NCBI GenBank assembly: GCA_002116315.1
Contig: KZ107842.1
Coordinates: forward strand, 1,030,239 to 1,094,238
Length of the DNA: 64,000 nucleotides
Source: Epicoccum nigrum
Lineage: Eukaryota; Ascomycota; Dothideomycetes; Pleosporales; Didymellaceae
Reading direction: 5' to 3'
Within the stretch, counting starts at the first letter, position 1. Each line of letters starts with the position of its first letter. The notes under the pieces were generated by a model. It saw nothing but the letters and a program-made list of their open reading frames with translations, had not been told where the DNA came from and searched no databases. A program made the position numbers and the translations under genes. Positions 23,255 through 33,391 of this stretch are shown in pieces.

Positions 23255-24518
23255 TCAACTGCGCTGGGTGGCTGACAAATAGACACCATCGTCTTTCTTG
23301 TCCTGATGATGTACCCTAATCTGATGATCAATACGGATAGTAGTACTATCCGGCTCCTGTTCCACAATCCTTTTCGTAGACCTATCATCGTCTAGTGAGG
23401 AATTGCTATCATCAAGATCACTACCATAAATTCTTGTTTCTGGGCCCATTGTGGGGCGCTTTGGGGCACGTTCCTCAAGCTCTAAGTAATTCTCTCCAGA
23501 TTTCGGGTCGGTGTAATCACGCTTCCCACCACTGCGGATAGTAGAACGAAGATTGATTACCTTCTCAAGAAGCGGTCGAAGAGCTGAAAGATTGGCAACG
23601 ATCACTCCAAGTCCGAGCTCGGCTTGAGCCCATGATGCGACAGGCATTGCGGAGTATAGGAAGCCTGTTGTGGTGCTGAGATTGACAGTAACAGTGAGGC
23701 GGACGATGGCTGCCGTGGAGGCAAAAATACCGAGACCTAGAAGTGCGATGATAGAGCACTTGACACGAAGGTTGATTTGTGTATTCCAAAGAAGTGGTAT
23801 AGGGCTAAACCACATGACGATCAGCTCCTGGACCTCATGGAGCTGCTGAGACAAACTTACGCCAGTGCGCAAAACCAGTCTGAGAAAATTGAGACTGCAG
23901 AGAGTGCGAAGCTGAATCCTGTGATGTTACTCTGGGCTTTACAGGAGCCACCTTCGACAACTTTCCAGTTCATCTGGATTGGTGTGCAATGAAAGAACTC
24001 GTAAATGGTGGTTGAAGCCATGACGATGAACACTGCTGCCATGACCATGTAGATCGACCACTCGTAGGCCCTCCTGTTCTCTGCAATACGCAGAAGCGTG
24101 AAGCATATAGCCCATTTGACCGGAATCGATGCAAGACAGAACATTGTCTGCATGATGAACCACCACTGAAAAACGTCAGTGCCAAACTTTGCCAGCAAGC
24201 ACTGATCAATGGGACTCACAAACATGGCCGTCTCATGTTGCTCAGGCGAGAGCTCTGAGTCGTGTTTCCCGCCACCAGTGAACGCAATGCCCGTCATGCC
24301 TATAGTCGAGACGGTGAACAGCGGCTTGCAACAGTCAACAAGGAGGCATAGTTTAGCAGGTGATTGGAACTTACGATAGCCACCACCATTGACCAGTCGT
24401 CCGAACCCCATGACTTTCTCGATAAGCGCACGTAGAATCGGAGTACCCAGGTCAGGATATCAAAAGGTAGTAGAATAAAGATCGCGAGCGCCAGCGGCAA
24501 AGAAGTTGGTTTCGACAT
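23255..24518 (-). CDS. SAT4/Pth11-type rhodopsin-domain integral membrane protein
   Basis: Seven-helix membrane protein of the fungal rhodopsin-domain family (PF20684 type), 367 residues. Four exons: 24518-24375, 24324-24220, 24165-23861 and 23804-23255. All phases agree. The second intron (54 nt) is in frame and without a stop, so retention would add 18 residues; the spliced form fits the family better. Recognisable pieces: the first helix before SWGSDDW, FTGGGKHDSELSPEQHE, the helix with KWAICFTLLRI, FHCTPIQMNW with GGSCK, FALSAVSIFSDWFCALAPIPLLWN, CSIIALLGLGIFASTAAIVRL, and AELGLGVIVANLSALRPLLEK. The tail of about 110 residues is polar and acidic, predicted cytosolic. Some members are GPCR-like surface sensors, but most have no known ligand. 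The frame is intact, in contrast to the relative at 11.8-13.7 kb. Confidence 0.9.
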
Positions 24519-25341
24519 ATTTGCTGGAAGACACCTACAAATTCTCTGAGTAGTTATACCTACTGCTTGGCCCAATTCTCAGGGTTAGCACTGATTTACC
24601 AGATGTGATAACCTCCAAGGCCCCACCTTGACCTCGCCTTACGTTTGAGTTGTGACTGGCTGTGCCACATATTCCCAAGGAATACAAAGCAGCCGAGCGT
24701 ACGATCAACGCCATCTCTGGTCATTGTATGTTCCATTATGTGCGAAGTCAGGCGAGGATATCCTCGAAGCAATCTGAATGTTTAGAGAGCGTGTTCGCGA
24801 GCCAGGAATGCGGCGCATACGCGGCACTGATGCCCATTGGACGTAACAGTATCCACTCTCGTTGTTTCGAACCGTTGACTCGGGCCGTGGCATGCGGATG
24901 TGTCTCCCCGTCAGCCGCATCCATGTCCTTAACCACCCCAATCATGCAGGTCTTCACAGCTTTGGGCAAATTTTGCGTGGGAATGTAACATGTAGGTTTA
25001 GAGTTCAAAGAGCTACGCGCTGGGTACCTATCTGCTTGGAATCGAAGAACTACAAGCGAAATTCGTCTGTGCTTGAGCATAAGCGAGGAAACAAGGGTAC
25101 TTGTATCGCCTCTGAAGACGGATACGAGTGGTAATGGAGCTGCGAGTATGTCAGACAAGCTGCGTATAAATTTGGAAGCTGCAGACCTACCTGTATTCAG
25201 TCAGCTCCGCCTGACCAATGAGAAGAATTCACCCAAAAGAGAGCAATATCAAGCGCAGCCACTAATCTATCTTATGATTTCAGCCATGATACGGACAGTG
25301 CGGTGTAGTGGTTGAACATGCACTATGTGATAACATTCAAT
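24519..25341. other. Intergenic
   Basis: Only overlapping short frames with no family resemblance. It contains the promoter of the rhodopsin-domain gene and the 3' flank of the first SDR gene. Confidence 0.45.
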
Positions 25342-26296
25342 TTACTGTGCGACCAGACCACCATCAACATTCAGCGTAATACCAGTAACCCACTGCGCAT
25401 CATCACTTGCAAGATACACTGCTGCTCTTGCATGATCAATCGGGTGGCCAAAAATTCCGCGTGGAATCACTGCTTTGACGCCCTCAGCAGCATCTGACAA
25501 GGCCCCGCCGAGAGCATTGTCGAGCATAGCGGTCTGTGAGACTGTCTATACTTCAGCCGTGAAACCTCAAGAGACCGGGGCAAATGCTTACAGCCAGGAG
25601 CAATACAATTCGCGACAACGCCTTTTTTTGCTAAGTCGAGGGCGATCGTTCTGGTCATGGCGGCCACTGCGCCTTTGGACGCGGTGTAACCAGCTAGATC
25701 ATATAAGTCATGCTAAGTGTCTTTGCTACATCGGTTAAAAACTCACTCAAGCCCTGCATACCAATGTTGGACACCATCGATGCCAGGTTCACAATCCAAC
25801 CTCGCATGCCGTTTGCACGCGGTTCTTGTTTCAAAAATTGTTGCGCGGAGTACTTAGAGCCGAGAAAGACGCCTCGTGCATTGATTCGCATGTGATTGTC
25901 GAAAGCATCTTCGTCGACCTGGTCGATTGGTTGTGGGTTGCTAGCTTCACTGCAGATACCAGCATTATTCACAACACGGTGGTACGATCAGCCCACAATA
26001 ATCTGAAGCTTGGCAAAAACTTACACGTCAAGCTTACCATACGTTTCTACAGTCTTTTCGATGAGAGCTTTCCAGCTGGCGGCGTTACCGACATCCACCT
26101 CGATGAAGATGGCGTTCCCGCCCTCCAAGGATATCCACTCATGAGTGGCAATCTCCTCGCCCTGGCCAAGAGGCTTGAGATCGGCGCACACGAGAACAGC
26201 ACCTTCTCTGAAGAACTGATGACATATCTCTCTGCCAATGCCCTGAGAAGAGCCGGTGACTATGGCAACGCGATCATGAAGACGCTGACTGGACAT
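25342..26296 (-). CDS. Short-chain dehydrogenase/reductase (classical SDR)
   Basis: NAD(P)-dependent oxidoreductase, 267 residues if spliced as proposed: exons 26296-26025, 25976-25747, 25693-25592 and 25541-25342. Classical SDR signatures are present: cofactor motif TGSSQGIG near residue 15, NNAG near 94, active-site YTASK and IAPG, and a C-terminal IDHARAAVYLASDDAQWVTGITLNVDGG typical of 3-oxoacyl-reductase/glucose-dehydrogenase-like SDRs. The start ATG follows in-frame upstream Met codons; 26296 is chosen because it directly precedes the fold. One oddity: the first intron has a good donor (GTAAGT), but the phase-correct junction before VVNNAG reads ...CCACCG, not AG. Either the acceptor is mutated and the gene is damaged, or splicing differs. 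It diverges from a second SDR 431 bp away, sharing a promoter region. The substrate is unknown. Confidence 0.82.
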
Positions 26297-26726
26297 GATA
26301 ATCAAGAAGAAAGACTTGTACAGCGCGGCTTTGTGGTGGAATATAAGAGTTGAATTGGTAATGATGGCTGCACGAGCAAAGAGGATAACCTTCAACTATG
26401 TTACTCTGCGTTTGCAGATACTAAAGCCACGGAATATCCTAATCTGAAAGTCGACGCATACATTACAGTCGCTAGTCTGAAAATGTTTTGCCACCCAAGC
26501 GAGGGAACGAGTCGCGTCTGAGCGTGTAGAATGTGCTGCGGGCCGTGCCGCAAAGGATCCGCATCTATATGCATTGGACCCACATAATAAATCCTTGAGG
26601 TACGCAAGAATAATAGCAGCATATGTGGCAGGACAGCATGCATAAAGCATGGACATTGCGGAGCATAAATGTATTCCGTAGCAAACCAAAACAACGTTTG
26701 TAACTATCGGCTTTTAAAATACAACC
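26297..26726. promoter_or_regulatory. Shared divergent promoter of two SDR genes
   Basis: About 430 bp between two head-to-head SDR genes. No coding sequence fits. Such spacing allows co-regulation, but I identified no specific operator by eye. Confidence 0.45.
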
Positions 26727-27626
26727 ATGTCACGAATCTTTGAAAATAAGCTGGCAATCATCACCGGCGCATCCAGAGGTATATTGGAATGACTGCAGAG
26801 TATTGGCTGCTTATACTAAACTCCAAAAGGTCTGGGTGCAGCCCTTGCTCGTCATCTGGCCGCGAAAGGTGCCAACATATTGATCAATTACACCTCGGAT
26901 TCTTCTACAGCTGTAGCGACCGAACTTGCCCAGGAACTTGAATCAGGATACTGTGTGAAGATATTGCTAGCGCAAGTCGACATAACAACAGGAGATGGTC
27001 CAGAGCACCTAATTCGAAGTGCCAAAACAGCTTTTACAGTGAACGGAAGATTCCAGATTGACATTTTGATCAACAATGCCGCCGTCGTAAACCCATCTCC
27101 CGTAGGCTCGGTCGCGCAATCAGATTTCACAGCAACATTTGACCTTAATACCCGCGCGCCGCTCTTCATACTTCAAGCAGCGATGCCGTACTTGCCTCAT
27201 GATCGCTCTGGTCGAGTCATCAACGTATCAAGCATCGCCTCATCAGTCGGTTTCTGGTGGCAATCGTGCTACGCTGGCACAAAGGGCGCACTTGAGGCTA
27301 TGACGAGAGTCTGGGCTAGAGAGCTTGGAGAACGTTGCACAGTCAATAGTATAAATCCAGGCGCGATGGCGACGGGAATGTATACGGAGCTGCCGAAAGA
27401 AATACTGGATAGAGTGTGGTCATTGAACTATATGGCGCCGCTCGCGGCCACAAGAGAAGGTGTGGATTCGGAGCAGACGATCGCAGCAGCAAAGCCCATG
27501 GGTGGTAGGCCGGCCTATCTGGAGGAGGTCGCCGGAATTGTTGGTCTGCTGTGTATGCCTGAGGCCGGATGGATCACAGGCCAGGTTATAGGCAGCAACG
27601 GAGGTGGAGTGATGACAAAGGGGTGA
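26727..27626 (+). CDS. Short-chain dehydrogenase/reductase (classical SDR)
   Basis: NAD(P)-dependent oxidoreductase, 282 residues. Exons are 26727-26778 and 26830-27626. The 51-nt intron splits the glycine of TGASRG|LG, the cofactor-binding motif. Other signatures: INNAA near residue 92, INVSSIASS, the catalytic YAGTK, INPGAMATGM and a C-terminal WITGQVIGSNGGG. The layout is that of the classical family with a Rossmann fold; the substrate cannot be read from sequence. It is divergent from the neighbouring SDR and not a close copy of it. The frame is clean throughout. Together with the NmrA-like gene it makes three intact redox genes in a region otherwise full of pseudogenes. Confidence 0.92.
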
Positions 27627-27856
27627 TCATATTTGGTGTACTTGACAATCTAAGCAACCAAATCTCGAGGTAATCTCAGCCGTGCGGAGGTGATGGTTTG
27701 ATGTCTTCACTGTAATCTTGGGTGCGATGGTTAACGCATTGTACCAACCTCTGAAGGTGACAAGATGTTGGTTTGTAGACCTTTTATGCTGAAACACAGA
27801 ACACGAACCTCTGTTAGCACATCCGCTATGATTCTTTCACTCTACGTAAATAGGTT

Positions 27857-28342
27857 GTGATCCTCGTCCAGGAAATATTCCACTTGCCTCCAGGACACGG
27901 ATTAAATGTCAAAAGCTACACTGCCCACCTAATTAAAGGAACAGCAATGGCTCCAGGAAACGTTACCAAAGTCGGCATAAAGCTGCAAGAGATCAAGAAC
28001 TGTAGCCGCTGTACTGTGCGCAACCATCCACCCTCCATTTCAAAGCGAGATATGGTTGCAGATCACATATCAAATACTTCACGGCTCGTGGGCAAAGTTA
28101 GCTCGTCGTCATTGCAAACTTGTAGTCCACCACAGCCTGTGACTAGAGACAAGGTACTGAAGGCGTTCCGGGGGCTTTTGGGTTCCTGGTATCCTACTCC
28201 CACTGAGCTCTTCGAGCAGATGCTCGCCATCTCAATAAGAGAACCTGTCGACACCACGCCGAACACTCGTCGGCTCCCGCCTAAGTTTGGTGCAGGGCCA
28301 CTAGAGATCTACAGTCCAACATCAGCACCCTCGAGGAATTGA
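27857..28342 (+). CDS. Hypothetical protein, up to 161 aa
   Basis: Open frame with no recognised domain. An internal Met at 27947 (MAPGNVTKVG) would give 131 residues. The product is basic and Ser/Pro-rich with a CxxC (CSRC). No intron signals are needed. The context is a 1.1-kb gap between the SDR and the Ap4A phosphorylase gene. It could be a lineage-specific gene or chance; I lean slightly to chance. Confidence 0.28.
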   Translation: MILVQEIFHLPPGHGLNVKSYTAHLIKGTAMAPGNVTKVGIKLQEIKNCSRCTVRNHPPSISKRDMVADHISNTSRLVGKVSSSSLQTCSPPQPVTRDKVLKAFRGLLGSWYPTPTELFEQMLAISIREPVDTTPNTRRLPPKFGAGPLEIYSPTSAPSRN

Positions 28343-28704
28343 GCGGCTCTCAGATATAGAGAAAGTAGGAGAAATGAGCCCCCCTCGAATTAGTTCTGGA
28401 AGGAAGTTTGCATTTCTGTGCATGTTTCTGTATATCCAAAAAAAAACTAAACTTGTATGTCGGTCTGGATTTGGCTTCAAATGAAGCTGGCTGACTGATC
28501 ATGTACCACAGCGTGTTGACTTGCATGTTTACCATAATTGACAGACATGTCAAATTCGAAGTCTTATCGGAAGCCGTGAGATCATGAATGTCTGCGGATT
28601 ATACGATGTAGGAGGTCGATGAAGAGACCAATCACTGGGTATTTTCTAGTACAATATCTATCTCTACTTCAAGAACAACGAATGGTGAATAGAGGATGGC
28701 TACC

Positions 28705-29644
28705 TCACGCATGATCCTGGCCTCGATTCGGCTCTGAAGGAACACCTAGCTGTCGCAGCACGTTAGCACACCCTATGCGATCCCACTCATCAATGTTCTT
28801 GTTCTCAGGTACCCAAACGCAGCCCATCATACCTCCTGCATTTGCACTCGCACCATCAGTAAACCCTGCTCGTCGAGGAATGACGATCAGATAGTCTTCC
28901 CACATGACAATGTTGTGAGGGCAGACATCATCCGCACTGACGTTTAACAGCCCTCTTGTCTGATCAATGAATTTTGAGTAAACATCAAGGACTTCGCAGG
29001 CCGATGCAGCCCTGAAGCCCTGGCTGAACTGATGCAGGAAGAAGTGGAACGGCACCGTCGCATTGCCTTCGCTAGCTTTGATCAAGTGTTCAAATGCAAA
29101 TGGCGGACCACGCAAGCCCTGAAGATGTTTGTGCGTTCGACTACATCCCCCAGCCTCACTACAGTTGTATATGATATACATATCTGGGTACCGTCTCACA
29201 ACTTCAAGAGCAGCCTCGAAATCGGCACGGTCCAATAGTTGGTGTTGGCGCTTGTACGAGTCCAACGTCAGCATTAGCAATTGCGGTCTGTCGACGCAGA
29301 AAAGGTTCAGTGCCAGATCGTGGGTTCCGTTCAGCTGCCCGAGAACCAGGCGCTCGTCAGGGCAGTACATGTCGCTGCCTGGACCCCATTTTCGGCTCTT
29401 ATCGAAGGCGGGGCTGAGTTTGGCGCCCACCGTGTGTGGTTTCTTGGATAGGTGCTCGCACACTTTGAATTGAAACTACGCGCGCACAACATAAGCCACG
29501 TGTAAGCTTCGTTTGCCTTGATAAACTTACTGGATAACCCTCAGCCTCACGTACGACTGATTGGTGCGGGCCATATATAAGGACGCCTTCTAAGACCAGC
29601 TGATCAAAAACGGCAAGGGCCTTGTCCTCGTTCAAGTCGCCCAT
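28705..29644 (-). CDS. Ap4A phosphorylase (ATP adenylyltransferase), APA1/APA2-like
   Basis: HIT-superfamily enzyme that phosphorolyses diadenosine tetraphosphate to ATP plus ADP, cytosolic, 294 residues. Exons are 29644-29531 and 29475-28705, joined in phase 0 at EGYP|FQFKV. The catalytic HxHxQ motif is HKHLQ at residues 153-157, preceded by YNCSEAGGCSRT, where relatives have FNxGxxxGASQ. NGTHDLALNLFCVDRPQLLM matches the conserved block in which the enzyme's nucleotide site begins, and YNLLVT-like sequence appears as HNIVMWEDYLIVIPR. Length is slightly short for the family, with a compact N-terminus. It is head to head with the CorA-like gene, the two starts only 310 bp apart. Confidence 0.88.
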
Positions 29645-29953
29645 GTTTTCAGCCTTCTCGTCGACAATACAGAGTGGTGAGTGATATTGAGTGTAGCGCT
29701 GGTGGCTGGCATGAGGCAGATCGCCCTTTCCGCGTACATGCCGCTAATCTTAATGAGGCTAGTATTGGCCTAACTGACACGCTCCTGAATCTCAGCCAAG
29801 GCTGTAAGTTGGCCCCCACCTGCATTCCCTCGCTGCCTCTTCGCTTCTGCATGTCAGCCACCATGGCAGTGGTTCTGTCTGGTCTTCAGCTTAAAGCAAT
29901 GGGTGGATCATTCTCAGGCGCTATGTACCTGTGTCCTCCAGACCCACATCGCA
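29645..29953. promoter_or_regulatory. Divergent promoter
   Basis: About 309 bp separating the start codons of the Ap4A phosphorylase and CorA-like genes, so both promoters must lie here. No motif could be assigned by eye. Confidence 0.5.
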
Positions 29954-31659
29954 ATGCCTTCCGCGGTCCCTGACGTTGAAGATGGCCCTGAGTTCTCCAA
30001 ACTAGAAGCCACGCTTGTTACGGAGGAGATCAAAGCACGCCCTATATCCAGAGATGGTCAGCACAAATGGCGACATGGCCAAGGCAACGAAGACGAAGTG
30101 AACGAGCTTGACTACGGCTATGATGTGGACACGACGCGCTACCCCTTCTCCGCAATTGACTCTATCCACGATATGTTCTCTGGTGTTATGTATCGCGAGC
30201 ATATGGATAAGGATGGTAATTTCGATGCCGAAACGTCAATTGAGTGTTTTTTGGTAGACACAGACGGGCCGAAATGGTTGACTCTTGATCAAAACAGTCT
30301 CAGCGCACTCTTGAGAGATGCAAATGAGCGGTCTATCAACGTGCCAGCATTATCTCTGCAACAACAACCTGATCCTAGACAATCCAACCGGAAAGCACTC
30401 ATTTTCTTCATCCCCTTGAGAAACACCCAAGGCTCAGCATCATACCGATGCTCCATTCCTATGACCCAACACAGCGTCGACGAACTCTTCGCTTCCCTCC
30501 AACTAAACCCAGGGTTTCTCCAAAACCTCCTCGGCCGACCTGATTACTGGGCCCCCCAACCTCGCTGGCACGAGGAAGACGGTCAGCTCTTAGACTGCGA
30601 TTTCTTCTGTCAGCACCCGCGCTGGAACTTACAAGCCCAAGGCGCCCCACTCTCAGTCTACATGAAGTACGACGCCCAACGCGACCTAATAGTCTATGTT
30701 ATTTCGCACAAGCCCGAAGACAAAGTCGTTCTGGCCCTCCAGAAGCAACTCACTACCTTCACCCACCACCGTGCTCAGCACCACGTGGCTAATATCTTGC
30801 TCGATAGCCCGTTGGACTTGCACACTACGATATGTAACCTCAACTTCGAAACCTCAAAATGGCACGTCGAAAAATTTCGCCGCTTCCAGTGGAACGTTGT
30901 CAACGAGGTCGACGATCACCTTGCGGGGATCGAACAACGCGACCGCAAGAAACTCGCCAGCTGGCTAAAGAACATACAGATCATGGCGCAAAGCGTTGAT
31001 TCGCATCTTGCCAACTCCCAGGTCTTCATGTACACTGCGCGCGGTATCCAAGAGATGGCCACTCGGCTCAAAGTATCCCACAAAGGCAGACTTCGACAGC
31101 GCACGATTGATATGGCGAACCATCTGGTTACTAGCATGGAGAAACAGCATATGTGGTTCCTTAATTACCGGGGGCGGAAGGATGTGGTTATGAACATGAT
31201 TTTCCACTTCAACACGCAGGAGGATGCGCTCAATAGCATTGAGTTGGCGGCGGATATGAAGCGCGATAGCACGAGCATGACTTCCATCGCGCTGCTGACC
31301 ATGATGTTCCTTCCGGGAACGTTTATCGCTGTACGTTTCCCCTCCTTCTCCTCAGAACATGCACCTTCTTTTACTGACGCGAGAAACAGAGTGTGCTTAG
31401 TGCAGGCATCTTCGAGTCCACACCCAGCATGACCTCATTCGAAGTCACGGGGCTTTGGTGGCTTTGGGTTGTCACTACCGTGCCTGTAACACTCATTACT
31501 ATCGTGTGCTGGTACTGGTGGAAGCAGCGGAAGGAGCGCGAAAATGAGAAAAGACCGATCCTGTCTCTCAAACCAGCGAGAAGCAATGATGCTGCAAGTG
31601 GGACTGGGCGGAGGCCTTCGTTAGCGGCATTTTTGAGGAAGGGTTCTCAGAACCTATGA
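29954..31659 (+). CDS. CorA-like Mg2+ transporter domain membrane protein
   Basis: Fungal protein with a large soluble N-terminal part and two C-terminal membrane helices, as in the CorA fold; 548 residues. Exons are 29954-31330 and 31390-31659. The 59-nt intron lies inside helix 1 (GTFIA|SVLSAGIF), a position often seen in this family. Helix 1 is ALLTMMFLPGTFIASVLSA and helix 2 is LWWLWVVTTVPVTLITIVCW. The charged tail after helix 2 is about 40 residues. The GMN motif of true magnesium channels is not seen, as is usual in these fungal relatives, so transport activity is uncertain. ATG 29954 is preferred over the in-frame 29903 because MPSAVPDVEDG directly precedes conserved-looking sequence. 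A long helical stretch before the membrane part fits the CorA stalk. Confidence 0.87.
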
Positions 31660-33391
31660 CACTCAAAATGACACAGACCTAGAGATGATCACATGACTCC
31701 GTTAATTGGGAATATCGAGATTGAGAGAACATCGGGCGTCTTGGTATCGCTTTTCTTGATTACCAGATTGCCACTTTTTACACTATATTTTTGCGTCGCG
31801 ACTTTAGCACGACCAGTATTCTCATACAGCTGTTGTTCATAGTCCGTATCACGCTTTACAAAGCAGGTAACACATTCCGTTCACAGCCTGACCAAGAGAG
31901 CTCCTTTATCAATGTATAGGGGGAAATTGCTGCACTTCAGATTCATACAAAGTTTCCATTCCTCTGTCCTGGGCTACATCGCGGAGAGTTCCTTTCCTCT
32001 CCATCACCAGTGTACACATAAAACATGCCGCTATATAGACCCAAGTAGTCTGGTGTAAACCCCTTCTTCCTCGTCCCTCCATCTCTTCCTTCTCTCCTTC
32101 CTTCCCTCACACTTTCCTACTTTCCGCATTCGTTCCCTCACACTGCCACCTTGCACTTCGCTTTCGTTCCGCGCACCCACCATTCTCCAATTCTTTCGCA
32201 ACAATGGGCAGGTGATTCCCTGTTGTCGGTTTTCCAATCTGCGATGGTTGGCTGCAGACTGCCGGCTTGCTGAGCCTCGCCTTGATGGGAAAGAGAAGCG
32301 GGAGAATGACGAATCTTCTGACTCCTGCCTTTGGAGTTTCGATCGCGCTCGAGTGTCTTGCCACGTATTTTTGATCATCTTTGGGAGTAGACGCATCAAC
32401 GTTTAGGGTGTTGCGCATCCCATGATTGCTTGTAGCCTGCGCCTCGTTAGGATAGGCTTCGAAAACAAGAGATGGAGAGAGGTGCTTCTCACTCACGCTT
32501 TTGATCTTTCAACTACGCTCGCGTGCCTTGCTCTACATATCGGCAGATCGTTTTTAGTCCAACTGCTGGCTTTTGATAGACCTGGTGGAGCAGGAAAAGT
32601 GGGGAAGGCGTCGCAACCCGGAGCGAAGAGAGGTGTGGTCCATGAATACGACGGAGAGGTTGTTGTAGGGGCGAATGCAGGGGAGTGCATATTTCCGGTA
32701 GAATATGCTTTTTTCTTTGCTTGAATTGCTTGTGTGCGGAGTGAATTTGGAAATTGGATGAATGGAGTGCGCTCTGTTACTGCTGTGATAGCTAAATCTC
32801 TACGTGCAGCAGAGGGGTTTTATGTTTACATCTCCGTGTGAAGCTGACTTCCCGGATGTAGAACATCGCTCCCAGAAGCTGGTGATAGTGTCGCAGGATC
32901 TCCGAGCTGAGACGGCAGCTTCTATTTCGGACCCTGGCTCAGCTTGACCCCGTGCTTCGCGATGACCGATATTGTCCTTCGTCTTGCACAAGTGAGAACG
33001 ACTGTTGTATAACCAGCAACGAACGTAAACATATCGAGCACAAAACTGTGAGATGCTGACTCCCCCTCCCCGCCCGTTCCACCTGGTGCGACATAAATAG
33101 TCGCAGCACGAGGCTGTGACATTGGGCGCCCCACAACACCATCCCCCTTCCGGCCAAGCCTGTCCTTGACTACGGACATCGCCGTATCATCCTTCGAACA
33201 CATAAGCACCTTAATTAACGAGGCCACCTGCGATGATACCCGGATTGGCTTTCATATGCTGCGTCCCGCAGCATACAGCAGATCGCTGCAGTGAGATTTA
33301 CTAAAGTGCGATCAGGCTCTGATGCTGCGGCTGATGGTTGCGCTCGTGTGCGTGAGGTAGGTACGACAATGAACAGGGCCACATAAGATGT
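31660..33391. other. Intergenic with a pyrimidine-rich tract
   Basis: Mostly non-coding. A strongly C/T-rich tract covers about 32,057-32,200. One weak two-exon candidate on the minus strand is listed separately. No RNA gene or mobile element is seen. Confidence 0.45.
32403..32690 (-). CDS. Weak candidate small protein, 75 aa
   Basis: Two proposed exons, 32690-32497 and 32436-32403. The intron has a GTGAGT donor, a TCCTAAC branch site and a CGCAG acceptor, and phase is kept, giving ...ARHASVVERSKA|LQAIMGCATP-stop. The N-terminus is Pro/Ser/Thr-rich. No family is recognised. Good intron signals are the only real support. Confidence 0.27.
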
